This document shows positions 48,778 to 60,400 of a stretch of DNA of 64,000 nucleotides, in pieces. Numbering within the stretch: position 1 is the first letter of the stretch; every line of letters begins with the position of its first letter. Location of the stretch: contig CM012954.1 of NCBI GenBank assembly GCA_000181795.3, positions 16,964,158 to 17,028,157 of the forward strand, in the 5' to 3' direction. This DNA comes from Trichinella spiralis. Lineage: Eukaryota > Nematoda > Enoplea > Trichinellida > Trichinellidae. A program made the position numbers and the translations under genes. The notes beneath the pieces were generated by a model that was not told the DNA's origin, made no database searches, and was given only the letters and a program-made list of their open reading frames with translations.

Positions 48778-49724
48778 TTAAGAAACTGTGTTAGCTGAAG
48801 CAAATACTTTTTCCAATTGATTAGATTCCATCATTTGCTAAAATAAGAAGAAACAAAAATTATGAATAATATTATTTAGAAATAAACACCGTCAACATAC
48901 CTTCACTACATCCAAACCACCAATTAAATTACCGTTAACATAAAGTTGAGGATAAGTGTGCCAGTTGCTGTAAATTTTGAGACCTTCACGAACATCGTTG
49001 TCGTCCAATATATTGTAAGTTGCGTAATCGACGCTGATAAAAAGAACATTTAAATGAAATATAAAATTATAAAAATGAAACTTACTTGGACTGATTCAAA
49101 ACCTCCAGCATCTCTTTGCTGAAACCACATCGGGGTTGAGTTTTAGTGCCTTTCATAAACAACATCACGGGAAAAGCGTTTATCAAATCATAAATTCTTT
49201 TGTTCAAGCCACCGTCATATGGCTCAAATGTTGAGCAAAATTTTGAATGAGACATTCTACCGATACCGGTCAAATCACCATCAAACAGCTTTCCATTAAT
49301 ATAAATTAAAGGCAGCTTGTCTGTACCACTGTACAAAGCCAAATCTAAATAACAATAACAACAACAACAATATTATTATTATTATTATTAGCTATTAATT
49401 TTTCAAACTAAACAGAAAAATATGCTCTTTTTACTTTTTGCAAAGTTTTCTTCCATATTAACATCACATACGCTATAATTAACGCAAAATTTGTCCAATA
49501 AGTGCAACATTTCTCCAGTACATCCTGCAATAAATGAATGAAATTATTCATCAAATGTTCCAAACAACACATACGATCTTTCGGCTGTTCTTTCGACCCC
49601 TTCATAAATACAACACATCTGTGTCCCATGATCCATTTTTCAATTTTTTTCTTAAAATTTGAAAACATTTCACTATTACAGCTTACATGCAGTGCAAAAG
49701 TAATACCGATGATTCACCATCCAT
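48778..49724 (-). CDS. GLRX3: Two-domain monothiol glutaredoxin (GLRX3/PICOT-like)
   Basis: GLRX3-type proteins bind [2Fe-2S] clusters as dimers and help deliver iron-sulfur clusters in the cytosol. Six exons close in phase: 49724-49707, 49650-49575, 49524-49435, 49344-49086, 49033-48901 and 48837-48778 (211 residues). Domain 1 starts at [20 protein letters not shown] but its active site reads RCTGE rather than CGFS. Domain 2 has [17 protein letters not shown], the classic monothiol site, then [18 protein letters not shown], the glutathione- and cluster-binding end. The N-terminal thioredoxin domain of animal GLRX3 is absent: the first exon encodes only MDGESS. Domain 1 also lacks the usual WPT-type end, retaining only [18 protein letters not shown]. 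The start exon is inferred from splice sites. Confidence 0.88.
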
Positions 49725-52078
49725 AATAACAACACTTCTTATTAAACAATGAGACTGATCCTACAGAAATTCCTAAAAAACAAAAGAAAAAAAACATGTC
49801 ATTATTTCACTTGTGGATTATTAATCTGTGTTTTCATAAGAGCATCATGCATTAAAAACCTATTTGCCTATTTGCCCTTCTCATTGGTTGTGACCTGCGT
49901 GGGATGACAAAGTGCAACAGCCATTCAAATCATCAAGCTACTTTATTTGGTAAGCTGCCAACTGATAGCGAGGTCAACTATCTGGAAAGCAATCTACACT
50001 GCTTTATCATTAGGGAAAAAGCCACGAACAATTCAAATTCAGTAAAATATATAAAAAAAATTTCCAATAAGCAGAATTTGGGATCAGGGAAATAATAACA
50101 ATTAAAAATTGGTAGAAAAAAGTACAACATGTTTGTTGTTGTTCATTTGACTCTAGTCTTTGCCTTATTTTCTCACTATATGCAAACTTATCTGTGTGCT
50201 GTACTAGAAACCTTTAATAAACAATCCCCATTACAATGACGACTGATATAAACAATTATTAGATATAATGATTAATGAACATTTCTCAATTAATAAATAA
50301 CATTTAAAATTATCATTTCTTTAATATGTCAAAAATTCTCAAAATTAAAAGCAAAAATACATTGCCTGAAGAAAAACATTCAAACATGATTATCATATTT
50401 ATAACATAAAGTAAAGCATAATACAAATGCTATTCTTTCATGAAATATCTTTACCTGCTACATGCACAAATGTGTAACATATAAATTAAAAACTCATAAA
50501 TGTAAATATTCATACAACTTTTTATGTTATTAAAACAGAAAAAGTTATGCTTGTCCAGACTAAATTATGAAAATATTACATTGATAGTTCAATATTTTTT
50601 GTTTCAGATTCACTTGCAATTAATAAATTAAATTAAAAAATACCTTTAAAACGTGAAATAAATCAAAACCGATGTAAAATAAATCTGAACGCATTCATGC
50701 ATTCTTGTATAACGGAAAAGAATAAAGTATTTTCATTTTAAAAACTTACACTTCTCATTGAAAGAAGGAAGTTTGATGTTTAAAAAATTGTAATAAACAG
50801 GCATGTGCGCAGTACACTAATGTAAAAAACAAATTCATTGAAACTTAAAGCTGTTCCTATATTATAACTGACAAAGATTATATCAAAGAAAAGCCTCACA
50901 AAGATAAAATCTTCGTAATACGAAGGTCAAAATGTCAATGATGGAAACAATGTGCTTACCTAGACTTAAAATAAATAATAAAAATAAAATTATACGAAAG
51001 AATAATTAAATAAAAAATAAATCTTAAAACAATAAAGGCTATTTTTATACATAAAAAATAAAAATAACTCATTGATTAAGTGAAATAAAACTAAAATAAA
51101 AATAACTTTATTGATAAAATAATTAAACAAGTTAACAAGCTTACACGCGTAATACACTAGCTCCAAGTTTAGTAAATGATAAAAGTTGGTGATGTTTGAA
51201 TAAATGAAGATAATCTAAAATACGATCATTTGTATAATATTATTACCCTTCCAAGTAATATAACGAGCTCAATGAATAAACAAGTTTCAACCCACAGGTA
51301 AACGAGGCAAATGAACAAGTTTACTTAGTACAGTATAACATAAAAAAGGTGCCATTTCAAAGAAACAGTATCAGCATTTATCAAAGTTAAATTAAACTTG
51401 CTCGATCTGTTGATTTATTATTAAGATAATAACAATCGCAACAATCAGAATGTATTCTGAACAAAAAAAATAACCAAAATGCTTTACAGTATCCTCTAAA
51501 ATAGTGTAATTGAAAATTAGTATTTATTTATGTATATTACGAAAGCAAAACTTTCCATTTTATTTTATAAAAGTAAATCTTAATCTTTTGCCAACTTAAT
51601 ACAGTTTTTCAACAATATTTTTATGATCAGATAACTTTAACTAAAAGGAAGTAACAAACACAAATTACAAAAGTGAAAACTTTTTCTTATTAAACGCTGC
51701 ATGAGCAATTTAAAAAATCTTACTGATCTTGCTGATCTCGTTCAAGCTGGCAATTAATAGCTATTTTAAAACTAGTATATTTTCCATAAAATATTTTACC
51801 GTAATCCAGGTGTAATGCTTTTCTGAAATTGTTGACCTAATAAAAATAAATTTTACTTCATAATTGACTTTAAAATGTAATATTCGAATTTTATTTGATA
51901 AACAGCTTTACATTTTTGTATTTTTGTTATAATTCGTTCAAATATAATTTGTACGCATTTTAAAATTGAATGTTTGATCTTGAAAATCGTTTCATACTTT
52001 TTGTTATGAGTTCAAATGCTTAATGCTTAGTTTCGTGTTTGTCAGCACTTTTGAACTGATTTTTAGTGAAACTATAAA
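49725..52078. other. Divergent upstream region, GLRX3-like/POLE3
   Basis: About 2.35 kb of AT-rich DNA. A 63-codon plus-strand frame at 49904-50095 has less biased composition than its surroundings but no splice or family support. No RNA gene is recognised. Confidence 0.45.
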
Positions 52079-52877
52079 ATGGCTGAACGAATGGAAGATT
52101 TAAATATACCATTATCGGCTATTAACCGAATTCTGAATTTATCGGTGCGGCTTGTTTTATATTTTGCTTATAATTTTTAAAATTTAAATTTTTTTTATTT
52201 TAAACATTAATTAAAAAATTTTTTTTAATATATTATGAAATGCAATTTATTATTATTAATAAACAGTAAACTTGAATGTTGTTTTTGTAATAAGTAATAC
52301 TTAAATGAATATGGAAATTTTGATTTATAATTTTTAGTCTGTTGCTGGGAACCCATTTAATAAAGAATCTCGCACAGCAATATCACGTGCAACGTCAATT
52401 TTTATGCTGTATCTTACTTCTATGTGAGTTATTTCAACGTGGGTTAAAAATGCGGTAGTTATTTAACGTTATTTTTTATTCTAGCGCCCATGGACATGCT
52501 GTTCAACAGAAGCGAAAAACAATTAACGTAGCGGACGTTCTTCAGGCTGCTAAAGACGCTGAATTGGATGCTCAAGGTCTTCAGAATATTGCAGAAAGTA
52601 ATTTTTAAATGGTTAATTGGATTTGATTGCGGTTTTATGGCGCTAGTTTTCAGAGCTTTTAGTCCATTGAAGTTTAAACGATAGTTCATTAGTTGACAAT
52701 TTTAGTTGAATTATAAGACGATTCACTTGCGTTAATTAAATTTTTGCAGTGATTAATAAAAAATATTTAGTGATGAACAACAGAAAACATCGGACCGATG
52801 GTCCCCCGATTAACGGTGGTTCATCGATGGCGGAATCTATGGGTTCATCTGAATTGACGAAGAATGTAGAAGAATGA
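52079..52877 (+). CDS. POLE3: POLE3/CHRAC17-like histone-fold protein
   Basis: POLE3 is a histone-fold subunit of DNA polymerase epsilon and of the CHRAC remodelling complex, pairing with POLE4 or CHRAC15. Four exons close in phase: 52079-52144, 52338-52423, 52485-52597 and 52750-52877 (130 residues). MAERMEDLNIPLSAINRIL matches the family start. The fold continues with NKESRTAISRATSIFMLYLT and KRKTINVADVLQAAKDAELD, covering alpha1 to alpha3. The long acidic tail of vertebrate POLE3 is replaced by a short polar end (SSELTKNVEE). Partners are not in this window. Confidence 0.9.
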
Positions 52878-53438
52878 AAATGCCGTTTTTATTTCTGTGT
52901 AGAAATTTATTACTTCATTACTAAACTGATACCATAGATAAGAAAAATAAAAAGAAATTGAAATTTGTTTATCAGACAAGATTATTTATGTAAATAAATC
53001 AGTGTTGAGAATAAAATATCGAATCTTTCATCAGTGAAAAAGTTCCTGTGGGGTTATTGGAATTCGGATTTGATCGACCATCGCTGAGCGTAGCCGGCTG
53101 TCTGAAATGAACCATTGCCTGCCACCAGCGGCAGTGCACTGCGCCGCGGCATAATGAAAAGCTTGAAAACGATGTAATTAAGCTAGTGGAGAAAAAGTAT
53201 CGATTTTATGCGGTGCAAAGTTGAAATTTCTCTCATGCTCATAACCGAAACGACGAAGTGTTGTTGTATTTAAGCATATGGATATATGGAATGGCTGGAT
53301 ATTTAGAAAACATTCGATCTTCGCTTAGATCAGTCAGCATGTTGGCGCCTTTTTCAAGAAACGATCAATATGGACAGGCGACCAAAAATGTTGTCATTAT
53401 TATAACCGAATCGTGCTGACAAGCGCTTGCTGACCGTT
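52878..53438. other. Gap between POLE3 and the secreted-protein gene
   Basis: POLE3 3' end (AATAAA-type signal at about 52946) and the probable promoter of the next plus-strand gene. 53085-53160 is GC-richer with no long frame. Confidence 0.5.
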
Positions 53439-53532
53439 ATGCTCTGCTCGAACATTTTCTTCAACATGCGATTATTGTCTTGCATCAACTTATTCACATA
53501 TTTCTTCTTTTTATTCATTGCTGCTGTTCAAG
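53439..53532 (+). CDS. Probable signal-peptide exon (start of secreted-protein gene)
   Basis: An ATG followed by 31 codons with a strongly hydrophobic end (INLFTYFFFLFIAAVQ) and a GT donor at 53533, phase 1. It reads as a cleavable signal peptide. It most likely belongs to the gene whose main frame starts near 54389-54407, since that protein looks secreted but has no signal of its own. No single acceptor before 54407 keeps the phase, so an exon in 53533-54388 is missing from this model or the pairing is wrong. Confidence 0.45.
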
Positions 53533-54159
53533 GTAAAAAAATAAGAAAAAAATCAATTATTTGAAAATATTAATTTTGTTTATAATTTCCATTGTTCCGA
53601 TGTATATTTATTTATGTGAAGAAACAGTACTTATATATTCAGTGATAATAATAATTGCAAAATTTGTTGTAATTAATAAAAAAAAACAGTGCATACATAA
53701 GATTGACTGAAAAAACTTAAATATAGAAATGTAAAGCTTATCGAGTGAGAAGTTGATAGCACTGAAGCGTTTTGAAATCTCTCAACAGCAACACTCGAGA
53801 AAGTGATCATTTTTGATTGCAAAGTTCATTAGTGAATACACTTTAGATCAATTAAACGTTTGACTAATTAATTTTCCTTTAACCAATTCATCGTATTTAT
53901 ACAAGGAATAAAAATTAGCTGATCCACAGAATCAAATTGTACTTAATTTACAGCATTGACCTTGATAATCATAAAATTCGCTTGTATACCATCTGTTCCT
54001 GAAATTCAACTACCAATTCTTTATATAATTGATCGAAAAGCGTTGAACACAATGGAAACATTATTCAAACAAATGATTAGCACATTTATTTTTACTTTTC
54101 AATCAACAATATGCAATTTCTTTTATTTAAATTTTCAATCGATCGTTTATAAATTAGTG

Positions 54160-54183
54160 AATTGTTGTTGTTGTTGTTGTTGC
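54160..54183. repeat. (TTG)n microsatellite
   Basis: Seven TTG units followed by TTGC in the presumed intron upstream of the secreted-protein frame. Confidence 0.85.
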
Positions 54184-54406
54184 TATTTGAAAAGATAGAT
54201 ATTTTCACCTTTCCTCTTTCGATAATGATTTTTTTCTTTCAAAATTTTGATAATATTATTTTTCATTGAAAAAAACACTGGATAAGATGAAAAGCATTTG
54301 TTGATGATTAATTGAATCAATTTCCCAGTGGCGTATAGGCTGAGTTTTATGCTCTAGAGAAATGCCGTTTAAAGAAATATTTTGAAAGATAAAAAAGAGT
54401 GTTGAA

Positions 54407-55390
54407 ATGGATAGAATTCGATTTGAATGTAATTTTGAAAATGATACAACTGCAGGATTCGGTATTGCCGAAAGGCTTGTGAACATCACCGTCGAAAGAT
54501 GCCCGGATGCTGCAGGTTCAGAGAATCGTCCAAGACCATGCATCACCGCTTTTACGAGACCATCGGTGAGGCCGGATTCGATTGCGGAATTCAGCTGGGT
54601 GCGACACAGCCTGGAACCGTCTTCAATTTGTACTGTACAATTTGCCGGCCAGCAAGGAATCTACAAACTCAGCCCCGACGTGGGTCCACATCCTCAGTGT
54701 TCTTCGGTTCTTTCCACATTCAGACACCGGCTGGCGTCGGTGATGGGCCAGACCAACGTGCCGGCAATCCGCTTCCAACCTTTCCACCAAAACCAATGCC
54801 CAATAAGAGAACTACCGTTGGATTATAATCAATATTTAGCTTGCACAAGCGTCCAAACTGACCAGTGGTATTTGTTCCGTTTCGCTACCGAAGCCACGCC
54901 ACCAAGTGAACAGTGGTTCTTGGAATTTGTGACGCTGAATCCTCGACTGAGCGTCACCGCCAACAACAGTGTCAACTTTCTGACCACATACCGTTCGAAC
55001 CAATGCCAATTGGACGTACTGTTACCGCTCAGGCAGGCGGATTTACCATTTTCACTGGATATAACGTTGAAAATTACACTGTTCACAAATGAGAATAAAT
55101 CTGAAACGGTAGCAATTCAAAACAAACAACTCAACGCCGACCAACCTTGGATATTCGACAGTCTGAATTTGAATGAAACTGTTCATACTGTACGTGTGTG
55201 TTACAATTATTTCGCGGTGGTTGACAATTTCAGTTATAATAGAACAGTTGTGCCGATGAATTTCTATTTCAGCGACTGTATTAACAAATCACTTCCACTT
55301 TGCATTCGATCCAATTCTAGCACAGTTTTGCTCAGCATTATACTTTTCTTGTTCAGCACATTCGTCAATATTTCCATCGTCAACATGTGA
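54407..55390 (+). CDS. Unrecognised extracellular glycoprotein with hydrophobic C-terminus
   Basis: 327 codons without an intron. No family is recognised with confidence. RIRFECNFENDTTAGFGI near the start faintly recalls the first strand of MAM-type domains (CxFE...GF), but the rest does not follow a MAM pattern. There are about ten cysteines and at least eight N-glycosylation sequons (for example NDT, NIT, NNS, NKS, NET, NRT), both marks of the secretory pathway. The last 24 residues (SSTVLLSIILFLFSTFVNIS and on) are hydrophobic with almost no residue after them, which fits a GPI-anchor signal or tail anchor. The true N-terminus probably comes from upstream exons, so the ATG at 54407 may be internal. 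Confidence 0.7.
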   Translation: MDRIRFECNFENDTTAGFGIAERLVNITVERCPDAAGSENRPRPCITAFTRPSVRPDSIAEFSWVRHSLEPSSICTVQFAGQQGIYKLSPDVGPHPQCSSVLSTFRHRLASVMGQTNVPAIRFQPFHQNQCPIRELPLDYNQYLACTSVQTDQWYLFRFATEATPPSEQWFLEFVTLNPRLSVTANNSVNFLTTYRSNQCQLDVLLPLRQADLPFSLDITLKITLFTNENKSETVAIQNKQLNADQPWIFDSLNLNETVHTVRVCYNYFAVVDNFSYNRTVVPMNFYFSDCINKSLPLCIRSNSSTVLLSIILFLFSTFVNISIVNM

Positions 55391-55485
55391 ATTATTTATA
55401 AACGTTACGGCAAATTTACTGTCGACTATTATTATATAAATAGATAAAAATTTATTGTCGTTTATTTTTCCTTTTCTTATTTTTA

Positions 55486-56798
55486 CTATTTCCCATTGAT
55501 GCTGATCAATTTATTTCGTGGCATGTTGGAAAAGATGAAAAATCCTGCCGATCGTTCTACACTTTCCAACGGTGCGTAAAATTTGTTCAACGGTATACTG
55601 TCATCTATGCTTTGATTCGGCATTACATAACATTCAATAAAATATCTACTTTCCGGATTCTCGACCAGAATCACTTTAAAAAAATGAGTCGGAACAGCTA
55701 CATGCTGTTTACCGATCACTTCGTAAGTGACTCTCATTTTACCGTCTAAATCTCGTCTAAATGTAATTTTTGCTACATTCATTCAATAATAATAATAATA
55801 ATAATAATAATGAAACTGCAAATGACGCTCACTTTGGAAGATAAAGTGGACCTGTACAAATGTATACGTTTTTGTTTTTTCTTGCCATACGTCGAACATG
55901 CTTTTCCAATTCATTCCACTTGTCACGATTGAAACCTTTGCCGACCTTTATGAAAATTTTACTTTATTAAATTTGAAAAAGAAAAAGTATAAATTTCCCA
56001 CCTGTGGTGCCATATTGCTAAGCAAAAATGTTTGATCTATAGCATTTTGCGTCCGACGGTGATTGCCTGCCGCAGCCATATGACCCCTGTCATAACCGCT
56101 TCTCTAGAACAGAAAAGCAAAAATATTATACAATGCATGTTTTATATAAATTGAAATTCATTTAACAGAATTTAAACTGCCTTGTAATCTTCATTTGTTG
56201 ATCGAAAATATGAATGAATTGACTCATCTTCACGAAACATGCATTTACTTCGATCAACTGAAGGATCGTACGTCATCCGATCAGGAGTCAGGTGCTCCAA
56301 AACCCAATGAACGGTACTAAATAACACAAAATAATATTGTTTAAATTAAATAATTACACAACTTTTAAAAAATACTTTTCAAAATTACCGTGTCTTTCGA
56401 TCATAGGAGACGACAAAATCTTCAAAAGTACGCAAATTGTCAAAACCTGGAAATCCAAAACGCATTATTTCCGACACTCGTGAAGGAATGTCCACTTTTT
56501 CCGCCACTGAATCAGGCTTTGCGGGCGCTTGAACTAGCGGTACAACATCTGGCAAGCGAGTATCAATCTGTAAACAAAATTTCATTTTAAAATAAAATTT
56601 ACAAAAAATTTTAATATAATATAACCAGTAAAAAACAAATCCACTGACCGCAGAGGCAGCACTGGCAACTAGATATGGAAAAACCGTTGTATTTTTGTTT
56701 TCTTGCTTATTTCCAAGCCAAAAACCAAAACAGCCTGCAATCGTTGCACAACTAGCTCCGCTGGCAATACATGCTCGATTTAACGAAAAAAAATTCAT
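55486..56798 (-). CDS. ENDOG: Endonuclease G (mitochondrial DNA/RNA nuclease)
   Basis: EndoG is a mitochondrial beta-beta-alpha-metal nuclease used in paternal mtDNA removal and apoptotic DNA breakdown. Six exons close in phase: 56798-56649, 56567-56389, 56316-56181, 56103-56002, 55945-55833 and 55756-55486 (316 residues; human 297). The catalytic motif DRGH is present in RSGYDRGHMAAAGNHRR, with the metal-binding Asn in the following helix; VPTHFFKVILVENPESRYFI and SIPLNKFYAPLESVERSAG follow. The N-terminus (MNFFSLNRACIASGASCATI) fits a mitochondrial presequence and membrane segment. Intron 3 starts either GCAGTT or, three bases on, GTTTAA; the first gives the family spacing. It converges tightly on the secreted-protein gene: 95 bases between stops. 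Confidence 0.95.
55784..55811. repeat. (AAT)n microsatellite
   Basis: Nine AAT units in the last ENDOG intron. Confidence 0.9.
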
Positions 56799-57176
56799 AA
56801 TAATGATTACTTCTTCCCTTCAACTACTTTTTCTATAGTATTATTATATTTCAAACAGTACTGTACGCTATACTGTATAAAACAATTTTCAGGTTTAAAT
56901 TTATAATGACTGTGAAAAGCAAAAATTAGATTTAAATTGCAATTAAATACAATTTTAAAAAGTTATTTCATTCTGAAAAAAGCATTGCTTTATGAAAGTT
57001 TGATTAATATAAAAAAATAGAAATTTAAAAATGAACAACTCAATTAAAGCGAAAAGTATGTTTAGAAGGAATGGCTAATTTTTTTATTATTATACATGTG
57101 CCAAAGCAATTAAGCATTGATAAAGTGAAGTTGATTCTTGCTCTATGAATAGAATTTCATAGAGAAAGTTCAAGAA
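56799..57176. other. Gap between ENDOG and tRNA-Pro
   Basis: 378 bases of AT-rich sequence with no exon-like frame; probably holds the ENDOG promoter. Confidence 0.5.
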
Positions 57177-57248
57177 GGGTTAGTGGTCTAGTGGTATGAT
57201 TCTCGCTTCGGGTGCGAGAGGTCCGGGGTTCGATTCCCCGCTAACCCC
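57177..57248 (+). tRNA. tRNA-Pro (anticodon CGG)
   Basis: 72 bases fold into a full cloverleaf. Acceptor stem GGGTTAG (57177-57183) pairs with CTAACCC (57241-57247), with discriminator C at 57248. The D arm has the A-box TGGTCTAGTGG; the anticodon stem CTCGC/GCGAG holds loop TTCGGGT with CGG at 57209-57211; and the T arm has GGTTCGATTCC (B-box). No intron; CCA is not encoded, as normal for eukaryotes. A short T run (TTTCGTTTTTC) just downstream is a fair Pol III terminator. Confidence 0.97.
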
Positions 57249-57429
57249 CATTTCGTTTTTCTTCACTTTTCTTGCATAAAACTAATTTATATTTAAAAAA
57301 TACATTGCGGTCATTATTTTGTACTAATTTGAATGAATGAAATGGTAAAATGAAAAAATAATTTTAATAAAAATTTCATTTGAGCAATAACGAACCAATT
57401 GATATAAATGAAATATTTTATGCTTTTTT

Positions 57430-60400
57430 TCAAAGAATACGCTCATAAAACAACATGTATGCTTCAGCTTTGAGCACAGCAGACTCAGGCACTTTTGACG
57501 TAATATTATCATTCAACATGTACCAGGTTGGAGCACGTGACAGTCGTCTGCCATCGCTAACAGATCGCTTATGATTCGCAGATCCACTGGGTGTTTTACG
57601 CCGCCTCTGCTTTGTTTGCCAGCCAACATCATCAGGATCAAATATGATCGTTTCCACTTGTGACACTTTTTCTAAAAATCGTTTCCAACTGGCATCATCA
57701 CGATCCTCAACCTTCACGTAGGCAATGTAGTGACCACCGTACATCGAACCGCTGTGACAAATCACACCATAAAGTGAATACAGTACACGGCTATCAAAAA
57801 TACGCTAAACACAGGAAAAAGTATAACGTGAATGAAACGTATTAAATAAATAAATAAATATATATATATATATATATTCATAATTTACTCGTCCTTTTCG
57901 ACAACAAAATCTCGACATGTCCAATTCTGTCGAGAAAACAACGTGGCCATAAATTTTTCGATTCGTCTTTCCATTGTTTTCGAATCTTTTCAAATGCAAA
58001 GTCAGCACAGCTGGTGGACTGAAAATCAATGATGACTTTTTCGCATCCGAAAGCTTGGTCTCGTCTTTGTCACCGGATATTTCTGCGCAATTGTCGCACG
58101 CAAATTTACTACTGCCTGAAAATTAGCATTAATAGCAACTATTATGAAAAATATCACCAATAAACAATGTTCATGATCCCACCTGTAAGCAATTCTTCAA
58201 TCATGAAATTGTTCAAACATGCGTCGACAGATTTCAAAGAACTCGTCATAACTGGATGTTTTGGTCCAGGTTGGAGCTTTTCCATCAATTCATCATAATC
58301 GTCCGATTCGAATTGCGATGAATCACCACCATCATCGGATTCCAAATAAAAAGATCCAGAATCATCGTCGTTACAGTTCTCCTTATCTTCAACAGTCAAA
58401 TCGTTCATATCTTCGCATAAACTGCTCACGTCACCGTTCACATTATTCACCGTATTCACTACGATCAAATTATACATATACATATTATATTGTTTGTCCA
58501 AATGTCATTTTCAATTATTTACTTTGGTCATTTTTAACTGAATCTTTTAAAAACTGCTGCTCGCCAGTACCTGATGATACGCGCTGTCGGCGAATCTTTC
58601 CTCGCTTAAGAAAAAAACCACATACTAGGTAATAGGATATTTTAAAATTAAACAATAAATCAATTGGAAATTTTTTCCATCAATAAAATTTCTGTGGATT
58701 ACAAACAATTAAACAACACCTTTTCTTTTTTCTTTTGTCTTTTAAGTTTTTTCATTCGATGCTTGCTCATAGGAACAGCTTTAGTTGTCTAATAAAAAAA
58801 CAAAAGAAGAAGTTTCATATGCTAATACATTTTACAATTAAAATAGAACATACGTTGCATGCTTGAAAATCATTATCATCACAGTCGTCATTTTGCAAAG
58901 CCAATGACAAGTCAAGAAATGGGTCCAATTTATAAGAACGATGATTACAAGTCAAACACCGAATAGATTGCAACAGTTGGCCACCGAAAACTTGATCCAC
59001 TGCTGTCGTTTTGCAACAAAGCATATAAGCTGAAATAAAAACTCATTTAAATGCTGCTTGTTGTTGTTGTATATTCCTGAACATGTAAACCTTTTAATTT
59101 CTCTTTCCCTTCTTCGTCTTCTGTCAATTCGCAGCATTGCTTAATACCATCTTTCATGCAAACTAACTCTTCATCCCGAAGTTCATCCAAAAAGTAACGC
59201 AACAACTCGTGACTATCATGCTGCTGATTGCCCCGAAACTGAATAGCTCTACAATAAATAAATAAATAAATAATACATGTAAAACAATATTAACATTAAC
59301 AAGAAAAATATATAATTATCCCACTTGTTAGTTAAGACATGCAAAATGTTCGATGGATCGAGCACATGATTTCTTGTCAACGTTGAGGCATTTTTCAATT
59401 CCAGAAATGCTTTACATAATGTGCGGCTTTTCCAATCCATAAACACTTGGACAGGATGAAAAGGCTGCATCTGAATAAATACAATGCTTGTTTAACAAAC
59501 AATGTTATTCAATTCGTTGAAACAAGAAAAATATGTCCTCACATCATCCCACTTAAAGTAAAAACTGAGGTACTGCCAAACTGATTCAGGATCAAGCAGT
59601 TGACTATTCTCGTCACTCATACATTTAGCCAACAGAAGGCAAAACGATTTCGTACGCATGAGCACTTGTAAAACGGCATTAAAATAACAAGTATTTCCAA
59701 AATTTATTAACCCCTAAAAATATACCTCAATACTAAAACTGCAATTTCATAATTAATGCATACTAACCGATACTGGTAACGAAATGCCACTGTTTTTAGC
59801 CATTTTCCTCTTGCTGAAAGTAATGTTGTAATTTCTTTCTTCTACAGCAAAATGTTTTTCCAAATGAGGAGAACTATTTTCTGATGAACATTCTGCTTTT
59901 TTACACTTTTCGACAAGGCTACGAACTTCAATCAACTGACTACTTTGTCCAGTATCTACAAATTTTCCACAGCGAAAGCATCTAAAATTACATCTGTAAA
60001 TGTAATAAACGATACATGTATCATAAACCATTTACAAAATTTCCAGCGTAGTCAAAGACAACGTTAGACAATGGGATTCTGCTTTCTGAAAATGTCTGAG
60101 AGCGTGATGAAAAGAACGATCAGTGCAAAACTGAAAATAAACAACAGAACATGAATTATACACTATATGAAAAAAATAATGCACAAACAATTTCAAATCT
60201 TACTTGGTATCCACAACCCAAACAAAGTAAAAATTCAGATTGGATGTTTTCGGTTGTCCCTGCTCGGCGACACTGTTCCTGCGCGCAAATCTAAAATCAA
60301 AATTATAAATTAAATTAAATAATAAAACATAAATAAAAAGTTTATTCATCACATTAAAATCAACAAACATTAGAATAACTCCATTCTTCACAATTTAAAT

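Noticed and set aside
53956-54198. 81-codon frame as second exon of the secreted-protein gene
   Set aside because: A TTTACAG acceptor keeps phase with the signal-peptide exon, but the frame is AT-driven, ends in a TTG repeat and has no donor that joins in phase to the main frame.
55757-55782. ENDOG last exon starting at an ATG (MNVAKITF)
   Set aside because: The acceptor ATTACATTTAG at 55757 joins LYLPK to RDLDGK in frame with family spacing; the ATG lies inside the intron.
56649-56798. First ENDOG exon read as a separate small mitochondrial membrane protein (COX20-like)
   Set aside because: Its end joins in phase to the next exon of an unmistakable EndoG; the hydrophobic start is the presequence and membrane part.
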